Notes: a model not told the origin generated them from the letters alone. A stretch of DNA of 64,000 bases from Halorubellus litoreus (GCF_037081675.1 NZ_JAZAQL010000002.1:682001-746000); one strand, 5' to 3'; positions 7,945 to 17,024 are shown, numbered from the stretch's first letter. Numbers and translations are program-made.

Positions 7945-9330
7945 TCAGTCCTCGGGGAGTATCTTCCCGGGATTCAGGATTCCGTCGGGGTCGAGCGCGC
8001 GCTTGACGCGCCGCATGGCGTCGACGGCGCCGGGGCCGCGTTCGCGTTCGAGGTACTGGCGTTTCCCGCGCCCGACGCCGTGTTCGCCCGTCGACGTCCC
8101 GCCGAGGTCGATGGCTTTCTCGACGATCTGCTTGTAGACGCGCTCGCCTCTCTCTACGGCGTCGGCGTCCGTAGCGTCGACGAGCACCGAGTAGTGGACG
8201 TTTCCGTCGCCGGCGTGCCCGAAGCACGGGACGACGACGTCGTGTTCGGCGGCGAGGCGTTTGGCGTACCGGACGATGGTCCCGTACTCGCTGATGGGGA
8301 CGGTGACGTCGCCGGGATGCAGCGGCGTCAGGTCGGGGTCGTAACTGCGGATGGCGAACGCGAGGTCGCGGCGCGCCTGCCAGAGTTCGTCCATGCCGTC
8401 GCCGTCCTCGGCTATCTCGAACCGGAGCGGGTCGTGCGCGTCGAACACCTCCCGGCAGTACCGGACCTCCTCGTCGACGCCGTGGTCCGCGTGGAACTCC
8501 ACGAACACCGTCGGGGCGTCCGGGAGGTCCGTGCCCGTGTACGCGTTCGCCATCCGCGCGCTCGTCTCGTCGACGAGCTCTAGCTTCGCGACGTCGACCC
8601 CGGACTGGACGGCGTCGGTGACCGCCGCCGCCGCGTCGTCGAGCGTCTCGAACACCGCGCGGCCGCCGCGGACCTGTCGCGGCCGCCCGTCGAGTTCCAG
8701 CGTCGCCTCGGTGACCACCCCAAGGGTGCCTTCGCTCCCGACGACGAGTTCGGTGAGGTTGTAGCCCGCGCTCGACTTCACGGCGCGCGTCCCCGTCTCG
8801 ACGATCGTCCCGTCCGCGAGCACGACCTCCAATCTGACGAGCCAGTCGCTCACCTCGCCGTACTTCACGGTCCCCATCCCGCCCGCGTCGGTCGCGATCA
8901 TCCCACCGATGGTGGAGATGTCGCCCGACGACGGCAGCGGCGGGAACCAGAGGCCGTCCTCGCCCGCGCGGTCGTCGACCGCCGACCCCATGACGCCCGG
9001 TTCGACGTCCATCTGGAAGTCGCCCGGACGCACGTCGCGGACGGCGTCCATCCGCGAGAGGTCGAGGCTGACGCCCGCGTCGACCGGGACCGCGTTCCCC
9101 TCCAGGCCCGTGCCGGCGGCGTACGGCGTCACCGGGACGCCGCGGTCGCTCGCCGCCGCGAGCACCCGCGAGACGTCACCGGTCGACTCGGGGTAGACGA
9201 CCGCGTCCGGCGCGACGCCCTCGCCGTCGGGCGTCCCCCAGTCCGCGGCGTGCGATTCGAGCGTCCCCGACGACGTCGAGGTCTCGCCGTCGACGTCGAG
9301 GTCGTCGAGGAACGACACGTCGTGACTCAT
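7945..9330 (-). CDS. FAD-linked oxidase, glycolate oxidase GlcD / D-lactate dehydrogenase type
   Basis: This 461-residue flavoprotein has an FAD-binding PCMH domain at about 40-220, with TPYAAGTGLEGNAVPV near residue 75 and the loop LVVGSEGTLGVVTEA near 190. The C-terminal FAD-oxidase cap follows, with GHAGDGNVHYSVL near 376 and EHGVGRGKRQYL near 416. These His-containing motifs bind the hydroxyacid substrate and metal in the family. It should oxidise a 2-hydroxyacid such as D-lactate or glycolate; the exact substrate is not readable. The ATG at 9330 is preferred to an in-frame upstream start (9396), because the extra residues are not family-like. No iron-sulfur partner subunit is adjacent. 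Confidence 0.9.
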   Translation of the reverse strand: MSHDVSFLDDLDVDGETSTSSGTLESHAADWGTPDGEGVAPDAVVYPESTGDVSRVLAAASDRGVPVTPYAAGTGLEGNAVPVDAGVSLDLSRMDAVRDVRPGDFQMDVEPGVMGSAVDDRAGEDGLWFPPLPSSGDISTIGGMIATDAGGMGTVKYGEVSDWLVRLEVVLADGTIVETGTRAVKSSAGYNLTELVVGSEGTLGVVTEATLELDGRPRQVRGGRAVFETLDDAAAAVTDAVQSGVDVAKLELVDETSARMANAYTGTDLPDAPTVFVEFHADHGVDEEVRYCREVFDAHDPLRFEIAEDGDGMDELWQARRDLAFAIRSYDPDLTPLHPGDVTVPISEYGTIVRYAKRLAAEHDVVVPCFGHAGDGNVHYSVLVDATDADAVERGERVYKQIVEKAIDLGGTSTGEHGVGRGKRQYLERERGPGAVDAMRRVKRALDPDGILNPGKILPED

Positions 9331-9410
9331 GGGACCGACCGACGCACGCCGGCGCCGTATCGTTTGCCCCGGAACCGCAACGTCCCCGGCGTGCACCGTC
9401 CAGCGAACGG

Positions 9411-9435
9411 TGGGTTTACATCAGACGTAAACCCA
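9411..9435. promoter_or_regulatory. 9-bp inverted repeat between mptE and the FAD oxidase gene
   Basis: TGGGTTTAC and GTAAACCCA are perfect inverted copies separated by ATCAGAC. The element lies 16-40 nt after the mptE stop and about 80-105 nt before the FAD-oxidase start, both on the minus strand. It could be a terminator hairpin for mptE or an operator for the oxidase; there is no run of T after it, so an operator is at least as likely. Confidence 0.45.
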
Positions 9436-9450
9436 GTGGGTCGCGGACGG

Positions 9451-10182
9451 TTACGGTTCCGCGAAGGAGAGGTCGACGTCGTCGCGGTGGCCGTCGAGCA
9501 CCGCGAACCGCTCGTCGGTGCCGAGGCGGGCGCGGCGGTCGCGTTCGAGCCAGGCGAGGAGGCGGCGCGCCCACGCGAGCTTCCTCGCCTTCATCGGGTC
9601 GACGGCGTCGTCGTCGAGGTCCCAGCCGGGGAACGACAGCGAGCGCGCGCCGACGTGGTCCGCGAGGAAGGCGGCGCGGTCGCCGTCCGTGAACCCGCCG
9701 ACGTTCACGACGCCGGCGTCCGGTCGTGGCGCGGCCTGCGTGGTGCCGAGGACGTGCTCGCGGTCGCACTCGGGGACGACCTCGCGGACCGCGGGGACGT
9801 TGTCGCCGTGCGCGTGCACTGCCGACGGCACGCCCTCGCGAGTCAGCGCTGGCGCGAGCTCGGGGGCCGCGTCCAGGTCCGTGACGTACCCGTCGACGGC
9901 GACGTCGTGCTCGCGGAGGACGGGCGCCGCCGAGGACACCGCGAGCACCGCACCGTCGGGGTCGTCCGCGACCCGTGCGACGGCATCGAGGTCGGCATCG
10001 AGCGACGGCCCCGGGGCCACGACGGCCACGTCGCGGCCGCTCAGGACGCCCTCGAACGCCGCGAGCGAGAGCTTCGGCGACAGGTCCGCGAGGACGTCCC
10101 GCGCGCGCTCGTCGCCCGCCCGGTCGAACCCGAAGTCAGCGAGCACCGCCTCGTACGCCGGCTCGAACGTCTCGAAGTCCAT
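9451..10182 (-). CDS. mptE: 6-hydroxymethyl-7,8-dihydropterin pyrophosphokinase, archaeal MptE type
   Basis: The 243-residue protein matches the archaeal DUF115/MptE family, which transfers pyrophosphate from ATP to 6-hydroxymethyl-dihydropterin. The nucleotide-binding motif VVAPGPSLD lies near residues 53-61, followed by VLAVSSAAPVLREHDV, the VTDLDA motif near 100, and VHAHGDN and VNVGGFTDGDRA further on. In bacteria the same step is done by the unrelated FolK. The next gene upstream on the same strand is dihydropteroate synthase, the enzyme that uses this product, which supports the call. A TTATCTTAA box 22-32 nt before the ATG (complement of about 10205-10214) suggests its own leaderless promoter. 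Confidence 0.9.
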   Translation of the reverse strand: MDFETFEPAYEAVLADFGFDRAGDERARDVLADLSPKLSLAAFEGVLSGRDVAVVAPGPSLDADLDAVARVADDPDGAVLAVSSAAPVLREHDVAVDGYVTDLDAAPELAPALTREGVPSAVHAHGDNVPAVREVVPECDREHVLGTTQAAPRPDAGVVNVGGFTDGDRAAFLADHVGARSLSFPGWDLDDDAVDPMKARKLAWARRLLAWLERDRRARLGTDERFAVLDGHRDDVDLSFAEP

Positions 10183-10314
10183 AGCCGTCGCTAACGAGCT
10201 AGTGTTAAGATAATCCGTTGGTGTGGGCCGGCCGAGCCTCCACGTGTACCCCTACCCGTGAGGCCCTACCGGCTTCCACTCATCCATTTCAACCCCTCCG
10301 GCATAAGTTTTCTC

Positions 10315-11517
10315 TTAGTAGCCGGATTGTTGTAGACGGGACAGAACGGCCGCGTACGGCCCTTCAGCGGCCTCGGAATCGTCGCAGAGGCGGTCGAGCG
10401 CCGCGTCGGTCCCGGCGAGCACGCAGCCGTCGGCGGTCGGCGCGTACGCCACACCGGCGTCCTCCGCCCCAGCGGCCAGTCGGTCGGCAGTCGACGCGTC
10501 CACGCCAGCCACCTCGAACACGCGGGCGACGCCCTCCGCGGCGACCCCCGCGTCGACGTCCAGGCGTTCGGCGTGCCGCCGTCCTTCCCGGGTCGTCGTC
10601 ACGTCCAACTCCTCGACGCGCGGGTCCTCGGCCACCCCGTCGCCGTCGCGAACGCGCCGGCGAGCGAACTCGTGGCCGACCGCGACCGCGTCCACGGTCT
10701 CCCGGACGTCGTGCGTGCGGACGACGTGCGCGCCGCGCTCGACCGCCATCGACGTCGCCGCGAGCGACGACGCGAGCGCGTCCTCCGTCGACCGCCCGGT
10801 CAGCGACCGGAGGAAGTTCTTCCGGTTGATGGAGACGAGCATCGGCTTCCCGAGCCCGCGGAACTCGCGGAGTCGCCGGAACGCCTCGCGGTCCTGCTCG
10901 ACCGTCTGGGCCTCCGACCACCCACCGAAGGCCGGGTCGACGATGGTCTTCTCGGTCAGCCCGTTCTGCTTGAGCGCCTCGTACACCATGTCGACGTAGT
11001 CCGCGGCGTCCGCCCACGCCGCACCCTTGCGTTCGGCCCACGGCGTCTCCTCGACCGCACCCGGTCGCGTCAGGTCCGGCGGACTCGCCATCTTCGCCAC
11101 CGCGACGTCGTGGTCCTCACAGACCGCGGGAAGGTCGGGGTCCGCGAAGCCCGCGATGTCGTTCACCATGTCGAACCCCGCGTCGAGCGCCGCCTCGGCG
11201 ACGTCGGCGTACCGCGTCTCGATGGACCACACCGCGTCACCGCTCGTCGACGCCAGGGTCTCCACCGCCGTGTCGAGCCGGTCGAGTTCCTGCTCGGCGC
11301 TCAGCACGTCGAACTTCTTGTTCGCGGACTCCAGGCCGACGTCCACGATGTCCGCGCCCTCCCCGATGAGGTCCTCGTCCACGTACGCCGCCGCCTCGCC
11401 GGGGTCGTCGAACACGCTCGGGTCGTACGGCGACTCCTTGCTCACGTTCAGTACGCCCATCACCCGGGGCGGGTGGTCGTCCCCGATACCGAGGCCCGCG
11501 GCGTCGACGTTGTCCAT
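10315..11517 (-). CDS. folP: Dihydropteroate synthase with C-terminal extension
   Basis: The 400-residue protein has a DHPS TIM-barrel in its first ~265 residues. Family motifs include MGVLNVSKES (about 20-29), ADIVDVGLESANKKF (55-69, the pABA/pterin motif in altered form), MVNDIAG, SINRKNFLRSLTG and VRTHDV. It joins a pterin diphosphate to an aromatic amine in folate or pterin-cofactor synthesis. Residues after about 275 form an extra ~125-residue region ending in AVLSRLQQSGY, with no family I recognise. Some haloarchaea carry FolC-FolP fusions, but here there is no folylpolyglutamate synthase domain. The ATG at 11517 is preferred over an in-frame start at 11577. mptE follows on the same strand. 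Confidence 0.88.
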   Translation of the reverse strand: MDNVDAAGLGIGDDHPPRVMGVLNVSKESPYDPSVFDDPGEAAAYVDEDLIGEGADIVDVGLESANKKFDVLSAEQELDRLDTAVETLASTSGDAVWSIETRYADVAEAALDAGFDMVNDIAGFADPDLPAVCEDHDVAVAKMASPPDLTRPGAVEETPWAERKGAAWADAADYVDMVYEALKQNGLTEKTIVDPAFGGWSEAQTVEQDREAFRRLREFRGLGKPMLVSINRKNFLRSLTGRSTEDALASSLAATSMAVERGAHVVRTHDVRETVDAVAVGHEFARRRVRDGDGVAEDPRVEELDVTTTREGRRHAERLDVDAGVAAEGVARVFEVAGVDASTADRLAAGAEDAGVAYAPTADGCVLAGTDAALDRLCDDSEAAEGPYAAVLSRLQQSGY

Positions 11518-11631
11518 ACCTCTAGGCGAGTGTGGCCGGACCAAAAACGGACCGTTCGGGGAAGCCAGCGCGCACAACTTTCGCGTCGGCGAGACGCGGC
11601 CCTTTTGACCGTTCGCGCGCTACCACGCGCT

Positions 11632-12240
11632 ATGAGCAAGGTGAGCATCGGGCTGCGAGGGTGGCGCTTCGACGAGGACGAGGTGTTCACCGAGGACGGC
11701 GACGTCCGCCCGTTCGACGAGATGCGCGAGGACACCCGGCGGCGACTCGTCCGCGTCGGCGTCCTCTACGGGTCGCCGTGCGACGCGTGCTGGCTGATCC
11801 ACGGCGACGACAACCTCGAAGCGTGCAACGAAGCGACCGTCGTGTACGGCGAAGCGCTCTCCGAGGTCACCCTCTGCGACGAGCACGAACCCGACTTCAT
11901 GTACTGGTTCCGGGAAGCCGGTGGTATCGAGCACGCCGAGACCGAGCGGTTCGAGGACGCGTTCCACGAGTGGTTCGCCGGCGGCGAGCGCGCGCCCGAC
12001 GGCTACGGCGGCGTCGAGCACGTCGACACCGACCCGCGCGCACTCCCGGAGACCGAGATGCCCGAGCCCGACGACGAGGACCTCGGGACGCGCGAGGTCG
12101 TCGAACGACGCATCGACCTCCGCACCGGCGAGATAGAGGAGGCCCCCGACCCGCGACCCGACACCGACAGCGAGGACGACGAGGACGACCTCGACCTCGA
12201 CGACGCGGACCTCGACCTGGACGCGGACTACCCCTCCTGA
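11632..12240 (+). CDS. Conserved haloarchaeal acidic protein with four-cysteine motif, unknown function
   Basis: The 202-residue product starts MSKVSIGLRGWRFDED. It has cysteines at 50, 53, 65 and 82, with His57 and His85 (PCDACWLIHGDDNLEACNEA and LCDEHEP), a plausible zinc site. The C-terminal 50 residues are almost pure Asp/Glu with Leu. I do not recognise a characterised family. The ATG at 11632 lies about 27 nt after a CCTTTTG TATA-like box, consistent with a leaderless start. The following TrmJ-like gene begins 1 nt after the stop, so the two probably share a message and may share a role in RNA metabolism; that role is inferred only from context. Confidence 0.8.
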   Translation: MSKVSIGLRGWRFDEDEVFTEDGDVRPFDEMREDTRRRLVRVGVLYGSPCDACWLIHGDDNLEACNEATVVYGEALSEVTLCDEHEPDFMYWFREAGGIEHAETERFEDAFHEWFAGGERAPDGYGGVEHVDTDPRALPETEMPEPDDEDLGTREVVERRIDLRTGEIEEAPDPRPDTDSEDDEDDLDLDDADLDLDADYPS

Positions 12241-12241
12241 C

Positions 12242-13072
12242 ATGACGGACGACGACGCACTCGCAGACGACGACGCACCCGCAAGCGACGACGCGGCCGC
12301 AAGCGACGAGGCGGGCGACGCACCCCCGCTCCACGGCGAGGACGCGCCCGCGGTCGCCGTGGTCGGCGCGCAGACCCCGGGGAACGTCGGCACCATCGCG
12401 CGAGCGATGAAGAACTTCGGCATGCGCGACCTCCTGCTCGTCGACCCGCCCGAGGACGTCTGGGACCCCGACGGCGTCGCGTACGGCTACGCCGGGCACG
12501 CCCGCGAGGACGTCATGCCGAACGCGACCGCGGTGGACCTCGACCACCTCGTCGAGAACTACTACACCGTCGGCTGTACCGCGACGACGAACGAGGACTG
12601 CCGGAGTCACGTCCGCTACCCGTTCTACACGCCAGCGGAACTCCCCGAGCACCTCGCTGGCGTCGACGCGGACGTCTGCCTCGTGTTCGGCCGCGAGGAC
12701 CGCGGGCTCGACAACGACGAACTGGAACGACTCGACGCCGTCTCCTCCATCCCCGCGAGCGCGGACTACCCCGTCCTGAACCTCGGGCAGGCCGCGACCG
12801 TCACGCTCTACGAGATGCGCGAAGCGACCGTCGCCGAGACCCAGCACCCCGACCGCGAACGGGAGCGCGCCAGCGAACGGGAGATAGAACGCCTCTACAC
12901 GGAGTTCGAGGGCGTGCTCGACGCCATCAATCACCCGGAGGCGAAACGCCAGAAGACCACGCGGATGATACGCCGCCTCCTCTCGCGCACCCACCCGACC
13001 GAGCGCGAAGTATCGACGCTCACCGGCATCTTCCGGCGCGCGAGCGAACACCCCGAGCGCGCCGACGACTGA
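12242..13072 (+). CDS. trmJ: SPOUT RNA 2'-O-methyltransferase, TrmJ type
   Basis: The 276-residue protein has an acidic 35-residue lead, then the SpoU/TrmJ SAM-dependent methyltransferase knot. Motif 1 is GAQTPGNVGTIARAMKNFG near 43-61, followed by LLLVDPP. Motif 2 is LVFGREDRGLDNDEL (about 150), and motif 3 is LNLGQAATVTLYEM (about 180). TrmJ methylates the ribose of nucleotide 32 in tRNA; archaeal members act on C32. A conserved helical C-terminal region (about 215-270) follows, as in family members. The gene starts 1 nt after the preceding acidic-protein gene. The tRNA target is inferred from the family. Confidence 0.88.
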   Translation: MTDDDALADDDAPASDDAAASDEAGDAPPLHGEDAPAVAVVGAQTPGNVGTIARAMKNFGMRDLLLVDPPEDVWDPDGVAYGYAGHAREDVMPNATAVDLDHLVENYYTVGCTATTNEDCRSHVRYPFYTPAELPEHLAGVDADVCLVFGREDRGLDNDELERLDAVSSIPASADYPVLNLGQAATVTLYEMREATVAETQHPDRERERASEREIERLYTEFEGVLDAINHPEAKRQKTTRMIRRLLSRTHPTEREVSTLTGIFRRASEHPERADD

Positions 13073-13135
13073 CCCCGAGCGCGACCCCCGCGTTCGGCCC
13101 CGTCGCTTAACCCTGCCCGGGGCGCAAGTCTTGCC

Positions 13136-14887
13136 ATGAGCGAGACAGCGGCGCGAACGCTCGCAGAGCACGTCGGCCTGGCCGCGGCCGTCCTCGACGC
13201 CGACGGCCGCATCGCGTTCGCGAACGCCGCGTTCGAGGAACGGTTCCCCGCGTCCGAGGGCGCGACGGTCGAAGCGACGCTCGCTGACGCGACAAACGAG
13301 ACCGCGGGCGTCGACCGCGTCACCGACGCGATCACCAGAGTCGTCGAGGACGACGCGGTGGACGAGGCCGACGCGGAACTCACGGTGACGACGGACACCC
13401 CGCGCGTCTACCACTTCCGCGTCGTCGCGGTCGACGGCGAGGACGCCGCCGCAGTCCTGGAGGCGTGCAACGTCACGGAACGCCTCGAGAGCACGCCCCG
13501 CGTCGGCACCATCCTCGGACGCATCGCCGAGTCGTTCTACGCGGTCGACGACGAGTGGCGCGTCACGTACTGGAACGACAAGATGGCCGACCGCACCGGC
13601 GTCCCCGCCGACGAGATAATCGGCGAGGTCGCGTGGGACGTCTTCGCGGACCTCGAGGGGAGCGAACTCCAGGCGCGCTACGAGGCCGCGATGGCGTCCG
13701 GCGAGTCGACGACGTTCCGCACGTACCTCCCGGAGCCGTTCGACTACTGGGTGGAGGCGCGCGTCTACCCCGACGAGAACGGGATGAGCGTGTTCTCGCA
13801 GGACGTCACCGAGGAGGTCGAACGCGAGCGCGAACTCGAGCGGTACGAGACCATCGTCGAGAACGCGAACGACGCGGTGATGATAAAGGACTGCGAGGGC
13901 CGGTATCGGCTCGCGAACGACGCCGTCGCCGAATACACGGGCCGAGACACCGAAGCGATCCTCGGGAGGACCGACGAGGAACTGTTCGGAGCGGAGGTCG
14001 GCGAGCGCATCCGCGAGCGCGAACGCACCGCGCTCGAGGAGGAACGACGCATCACGTACGAGGAACGCGTCCCGACCGACGACGGCCAGGTCGTGTTCGA
14101 GACGACGCGCATCCCGTTCTACGAGGGCGGCGAGCTCGCAGGCACAATCGGTATCTGTCGTGACGTCACCGAACAGGTCGCCTACGAGAGCCGGCTCGAA
14201 GCGCGCTCGGAACAACTCGAACTATTGAACCGCATCCTCAGGCACGACATCCGGAACGACATGACGGTCGTCCTCGCCGTCCTCGACCTGCTCTCCGAGC
14301 ACGTCGCCGACGAGGAGGGCGCGGACCTCGTCGAGGAGGTCGGCGAGCGCGCGCAGCACGTCGTCGACCTCACCGCGACGCTCCGGGACCTCATGACGGT
14401 CGTCCTCGACGAGACCGAGCACCTCCAGCCCGTGCCGATAGCGGGCGTCCTCGAGGACGAACTCGCGGACGTCGACGCCGCGTTCCCGCGCGCCATCACT
14501 CGAATCGAAGGCGACCTTCCCGACGGCGCGGTGCGCGCGAACGAGATGCTGCACTCGGTGTTCCGGAACCTCCTGAAGAACGCCGTCCAGCACAACGACC
14601 AGGACCTCCCGGAGGTCGTCGTCTCCGCGACCGCGACCGACGACGCCGTCACGGTCAGGGTCGCCGACAACGGCCCCGGCATCCCCGACGACCGCAAGCG
14701 GAAGGTGTTCGGTCGGGACGAGAAGGGCCTGGAATCCTCGGGAACCGGGGTCGGTCTCTTCCTCGTCGACCGCCTCGTCGACGAGTTCGAGGGGAGCGTC
14801 CGCGTCGAGGACAACGACCCCAGCGGCGCGGTGTTCGTCGTCGAACTCCCGCGATGGCGACCCGATACCGGATTCGACGCGCCGTGA
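13136..14887 (+). CDS. Soluble histidine kinase with three PAS domains
   Basis: This 583-residue kinase has no membrane segment. Three PAS-type domains occupy about 5-115, 122-225 and 236-350; the second contains VTYWNDKMADRTGVP and the third contains YRLANDAVAEYTG. The H-box RILRHDIRNDM is near residue 364, with the phospho-acceptor His. The ATPase domain (about 470-575) has the N-box FRNLLKNAVQHND, the G1 box DNGPGIP and the G2 box GTGVGLFLV, all intact. It is therefore a likely active cytoplasmic sensor, perhaps for a small ligand or redox state. No response regulator is adjacent. Start is ATG at 13136; the gene converges with gatE 12 nt away. Confidence 0.92.
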   Translation: MSETAARTLAEHVGLAAAVLDADGRIAFANAAFEERFPASEGATVEATLADATNETAGVDRVTDAITRVVEDDAVDEADAELTVTTDTPRVYHFRVVAVDGEDAAAVLEACNVTERLESTPRVGTILGRIAESFYAVDDEWRVTYWNDKMADRTGVPADEIIGEVAWDVFADLEGSELQARYEAAMASGESTTFRTYLPEPFDYWVEARVYPDENGMSVFSQDVTEEVERERELERYETIVENANDAVMIKDCEGRYRLANDAVAEYTGRDTEAILGRTDEELFGAEVGERIRERERTALEEERRITYEERVPTDDGQVVFETTRIPFYEGGELAGTIGICRDVTEQVAYESRLEARSEQLELLNRILRHDIRNDMTVVLAVLDLLSEHVADEEGADLVEEVGERAQHVVDLTATLRDLMTVVLDETEHLQPVPIAGVLEDELADVDAAFPRAITRIEGDLPDGAVRANEMLHSVFRNLLKNAVQHNDQDLPEVVVSATATDDAVTVRVADNGPGIPDDRKRKVFGRDEKGLESSGTGVGLFLVDRLVDEFEGSVRVEDNDPSGAVFVVELPRWRPDTGFDAP

Positions 14888-14899
14888 ATCGCTCGCGAC

Positions 14900-16771
14900 T
14901 CAGGCGCGCGCCTGGATCTCCTCGCGCAGCACCTCGCTGACGAGGTCGCCGTCGGCCTTCCCGCGGAGTGCGCCCATACACTCGCCCATGAGCGCCGAGA
15001 ACGCGCCCATCCCTTGTTCGTCGACCTGGTCGCTGTTCCGTTCGACGACCTCGACGACCGCCTCGCGGACCTCGTCCTCGGCGACGCCGCCGAGGTCCTC
15101 CTCCTCGACCGCCTGCTCGGCCGACCACTCGGGGTTCGCGGCGAGCGCCGACAGCAGGTCCTCCAGGCCCTCGTTCGGAACGTCGCCCGCGTCCACGAGC
15201 GCGACGGCGTCCCGCAGATGCGTCTCCGTGAGTTCGTCCGTCTCCACGCCGTCGCGACGGAGCGCGGTCAGCGTCGATTCGAGCGTCGTCGCGGCGAGCG
15301 TCGCGTCCACGCCGTCGTCGTCGACGAGCGACTCGAACAACGGCATGTACTCGCCGTACGCCACCTGTTCGGCGACGCCAGCGTCAAGCCCGTACTCGTC
15401 CTGGTAGCGGTCGACCTTCGCCGTCAAGAGCTCGGGCTCGTCGACGTCGCTCGGGTCGAGGTGCACGGGCGGAACGTCCGTCTCCGGGTACATGCGGGCC
15501 GCACCCGGGAGCGGGCGCAGGTACCGCGTCGTCCCGTCGTCGTTCGCGCCACGCGTCTCCTCCGGAACGCCCTCGAGTGCGACCTCGGCGCGCTCGCCGG
15601 CCGCCTCGACCGCAGCCTCGGCGACGTCCGCATCCGCGGCGACCATCGCGACCGCGTCCTCCTCGCCAGCGTCCACGGTCTCGCGGAGCGCAGCGACCTC
15701 CTCGTCGGTGACGCCGTACGCCGGCAACTCGTCCGTGTGGAAGATACCGCCCGCGCCGTGACGCTTCGCGTGGTCCGACAGCTCCGTCCCCAACCGGCGG
15801 TCCGGCTGGATCTCCTCGCCGACGACACCGTCGAAGCCCTCGAGACGCACCGCCCACACCTCGCCACCGTCGTCGAGCGCGCCGCGGACGACGCCGCTGT
15901 CGGTGTCCGCGAACGTCCCCGTCACGTCCACGGGCTCGCCGACGCTCGCATCGCGCTCGCCGAGCCGGTCCTTGACGTCGAGCAGCGCGACCTGCCGCCC
16001 GACCTCGTTCCGCACGATGTCGTCGATGTCGTCCAGACTCTGCACGCCCTTCACCTCGACGCGCGCCCCCGCCGCAATCGAGATGTTCACGTCCTGTCGA
16101 ATCGTCCCCAGCCCGCGCTTGACGTGCCCCGTCGACCGGAGGAGCATCCCGATGCGCTCCGCCGCCTCACGCGCCTGCTCGGGCGACGAGATGTCCGGCT
16201 TCGTCCCAATCTCCACGAGCGGAATCCCCAACCGGTCAAGCGAGTACGTCACGCCATCCTCGCGCTCCTCGACGCGCTGCGCCGACTCCTCCTCCAGCAT
16301 CAGGTCCGCAACCCGGACCGCGCCCTCGCTCGTCTCTATCTCACCGTCCGTCGCGATCTCCATCGACCGCTGGAACCCGCTCGTGTTCGACCCGTCCACG
16401 ACGAGCTTCCGCATCACGTGCGCCACGTCCACCGGCGTCATATCCATCAACTGCGCGATCTCCAGCACCACCGACAGCGCCTCCGAATCCACGCGCGCCG
16501 GCGGCTCGTCGTCCTCCTCCACGAGACACGTCGAATCGTACGCGAGATACTCGAACACGCGCTCGACCTGACTCTCCTCCAACGCCGCCTCGTCTATCTC
16601 CCCGAGCTCGCTCTTCGTCGGATGCAAGTAGCGTTCGAACGAACGAACCGACTCCTCGGGCTCACGGAGCTCCGTCGGACACGAACAGAACAACTTCGTC
16701 GCCGTGTCCAACTGCTGGTGAATCTCCAGGCCGGCGACGAGTCCGAGCTCGTCGTAATCGTACTCGGTCAT
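14900..16771 (-). CDS. gatE: Glutamyl-tRNA(Gln) amidotransferase subunit E
   Basis: The 623-residue protein is GatE, the tRNA-recognising kinase subunit of the archaeal GatDE complex. That complex turns Glu-tRNA(Gln) into Gln-tRNA(Gln). The N-terminal GatB-like region has GLEIHQQLDTATKLFCSC at 14-31, GSNTSGFQRS near 150, SLDRLGIPLVEIGTKP near 195 and TIRQDVNISI near 230. The AspRS-like insert and the C-terminal YqeY-like tail (GECMGALRGKADG near the end) follow in order. An in-frame ATG 51 codons upstream is rejected. The ATG at 16771 begins MTEYDYDELGLVAGLEIHQ, and a TTTTTTACC box 24-34 nt upstream gives a leaderless start. The gatD partner is not in this window. Confidence 0.95.
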   Translation of the reverse strand: MTEYDYDELGLVAGLEIHQQLDTATKLFCSCPTELREPEESVRSFERYLHPTKSELGEIDEAALEESQVERVFEYLAYDSTCLVEEDDEPPARVDSEALSVVLEIAQLMDMTPVDVAHVMRKLVVDGSNTSGFQRSMEIATDGEIETSEGAVRVADLMLEEESAQRVEEREDGVTYSLDRLGIPLVEIGTKPDISSPEQAREAAERIGMLLRSTGHVKRGLGTIRQDVNISIAAGARVEVKGVQSLDDIDDIVRNEVGRQVALLDVKDRLGERDASVGEPVDVTGTFADTDSGVVRGALDDGGEVWAVRLEGFDGVVGEEIQPDRRLGTELSDHAKRHGAGGIFHTDELPAYGVTDEEVAALRETVDAGEEDAVAMVAADADVAEAAVEAAGERAEVALEGVPEETRGANDDGTTRYLRPLPGAARMYPETDVPPVHLDPSDVDEPELLTAKVDRYQDEYGLDAGVAEQVAYGEYMPLFESLVDDDGVDATLAATTLESTLTALRRDGVETDELTETHLRDAVALVDAGDVPNEGLEDLLSALAANPEWSAEQAVEEEDLGGVAEDEVREAVVEVVERNSDQVDEQGMGAFSALMGECMGALRGKADGDLVSEVLREEIQARA

Positions 16772-16794
16772 TACGAGACCGTCCGCGGCCGAAC

Positions 16795-16805
16795 GGTAAA
16801 AAACC
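16795..16805 (-). promoter_or_regulatory. TATA box for gatE
   Basis: On the complement the string GGTTTTTTACC lies 24-34 nt before the gatE ATG. That is the usual spacing of a haloarchaeal TATA box for a leaderless transcript. The assignment rests on position and composition. Confidence 0.6.
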
Positions 16806-16891
16806 GTCCAGTTCCGGCCAGCGTCGCAGCCGACCCCGACGCCAGCGACCACCACCCTCTGGTGAAAGTCGATTCGGCCGAACGCACCACA

Positions 16892-17021
16892 GAACCGGCG
16901 GCCTGCCAGCCGCCGGATGCTCACAGAGTCGATTCAAGCCACTCGCCTCGAACCGGCGGCCTGCCGGCCGCCGGATGCTCACAGAGTCGATTCGGCCGCC
17001 GGATGCTCGCAGAGTCGATTC
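16892..17021. repeat. Tandem 58-bp-period repeats each carrying a GC hairpin
   Basis: A 44-bp unit occurs at 16892-16935 and again at 16950-16993 with one mismatch. A 28-bp truncated third copy runs 16994-17021. The unit holds an inverted repeat, perfect in copy 2 (CCGGCGGCC, spacer TGCC, GGCCGCCGG), followed by GATGCTCACAGAGTCGATTC. The block lies between the stop of the DUF4395 gene and the gatE promoter, so it may act as a terminator. It also resembles small palindromic repetitive elements. I see no other copies in this window. Confidence 0.75.
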
Positions 17022-17024
17022 GAT

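Noticed and set aside
10573..11631. Plus-strand open frame opposite the dihydropteroate synthase, in frame with the 11632 gene
   Set aside because: This part is antisense to folP and has shadow composition; only the part from 11632 is protein-like and promoter-supported.
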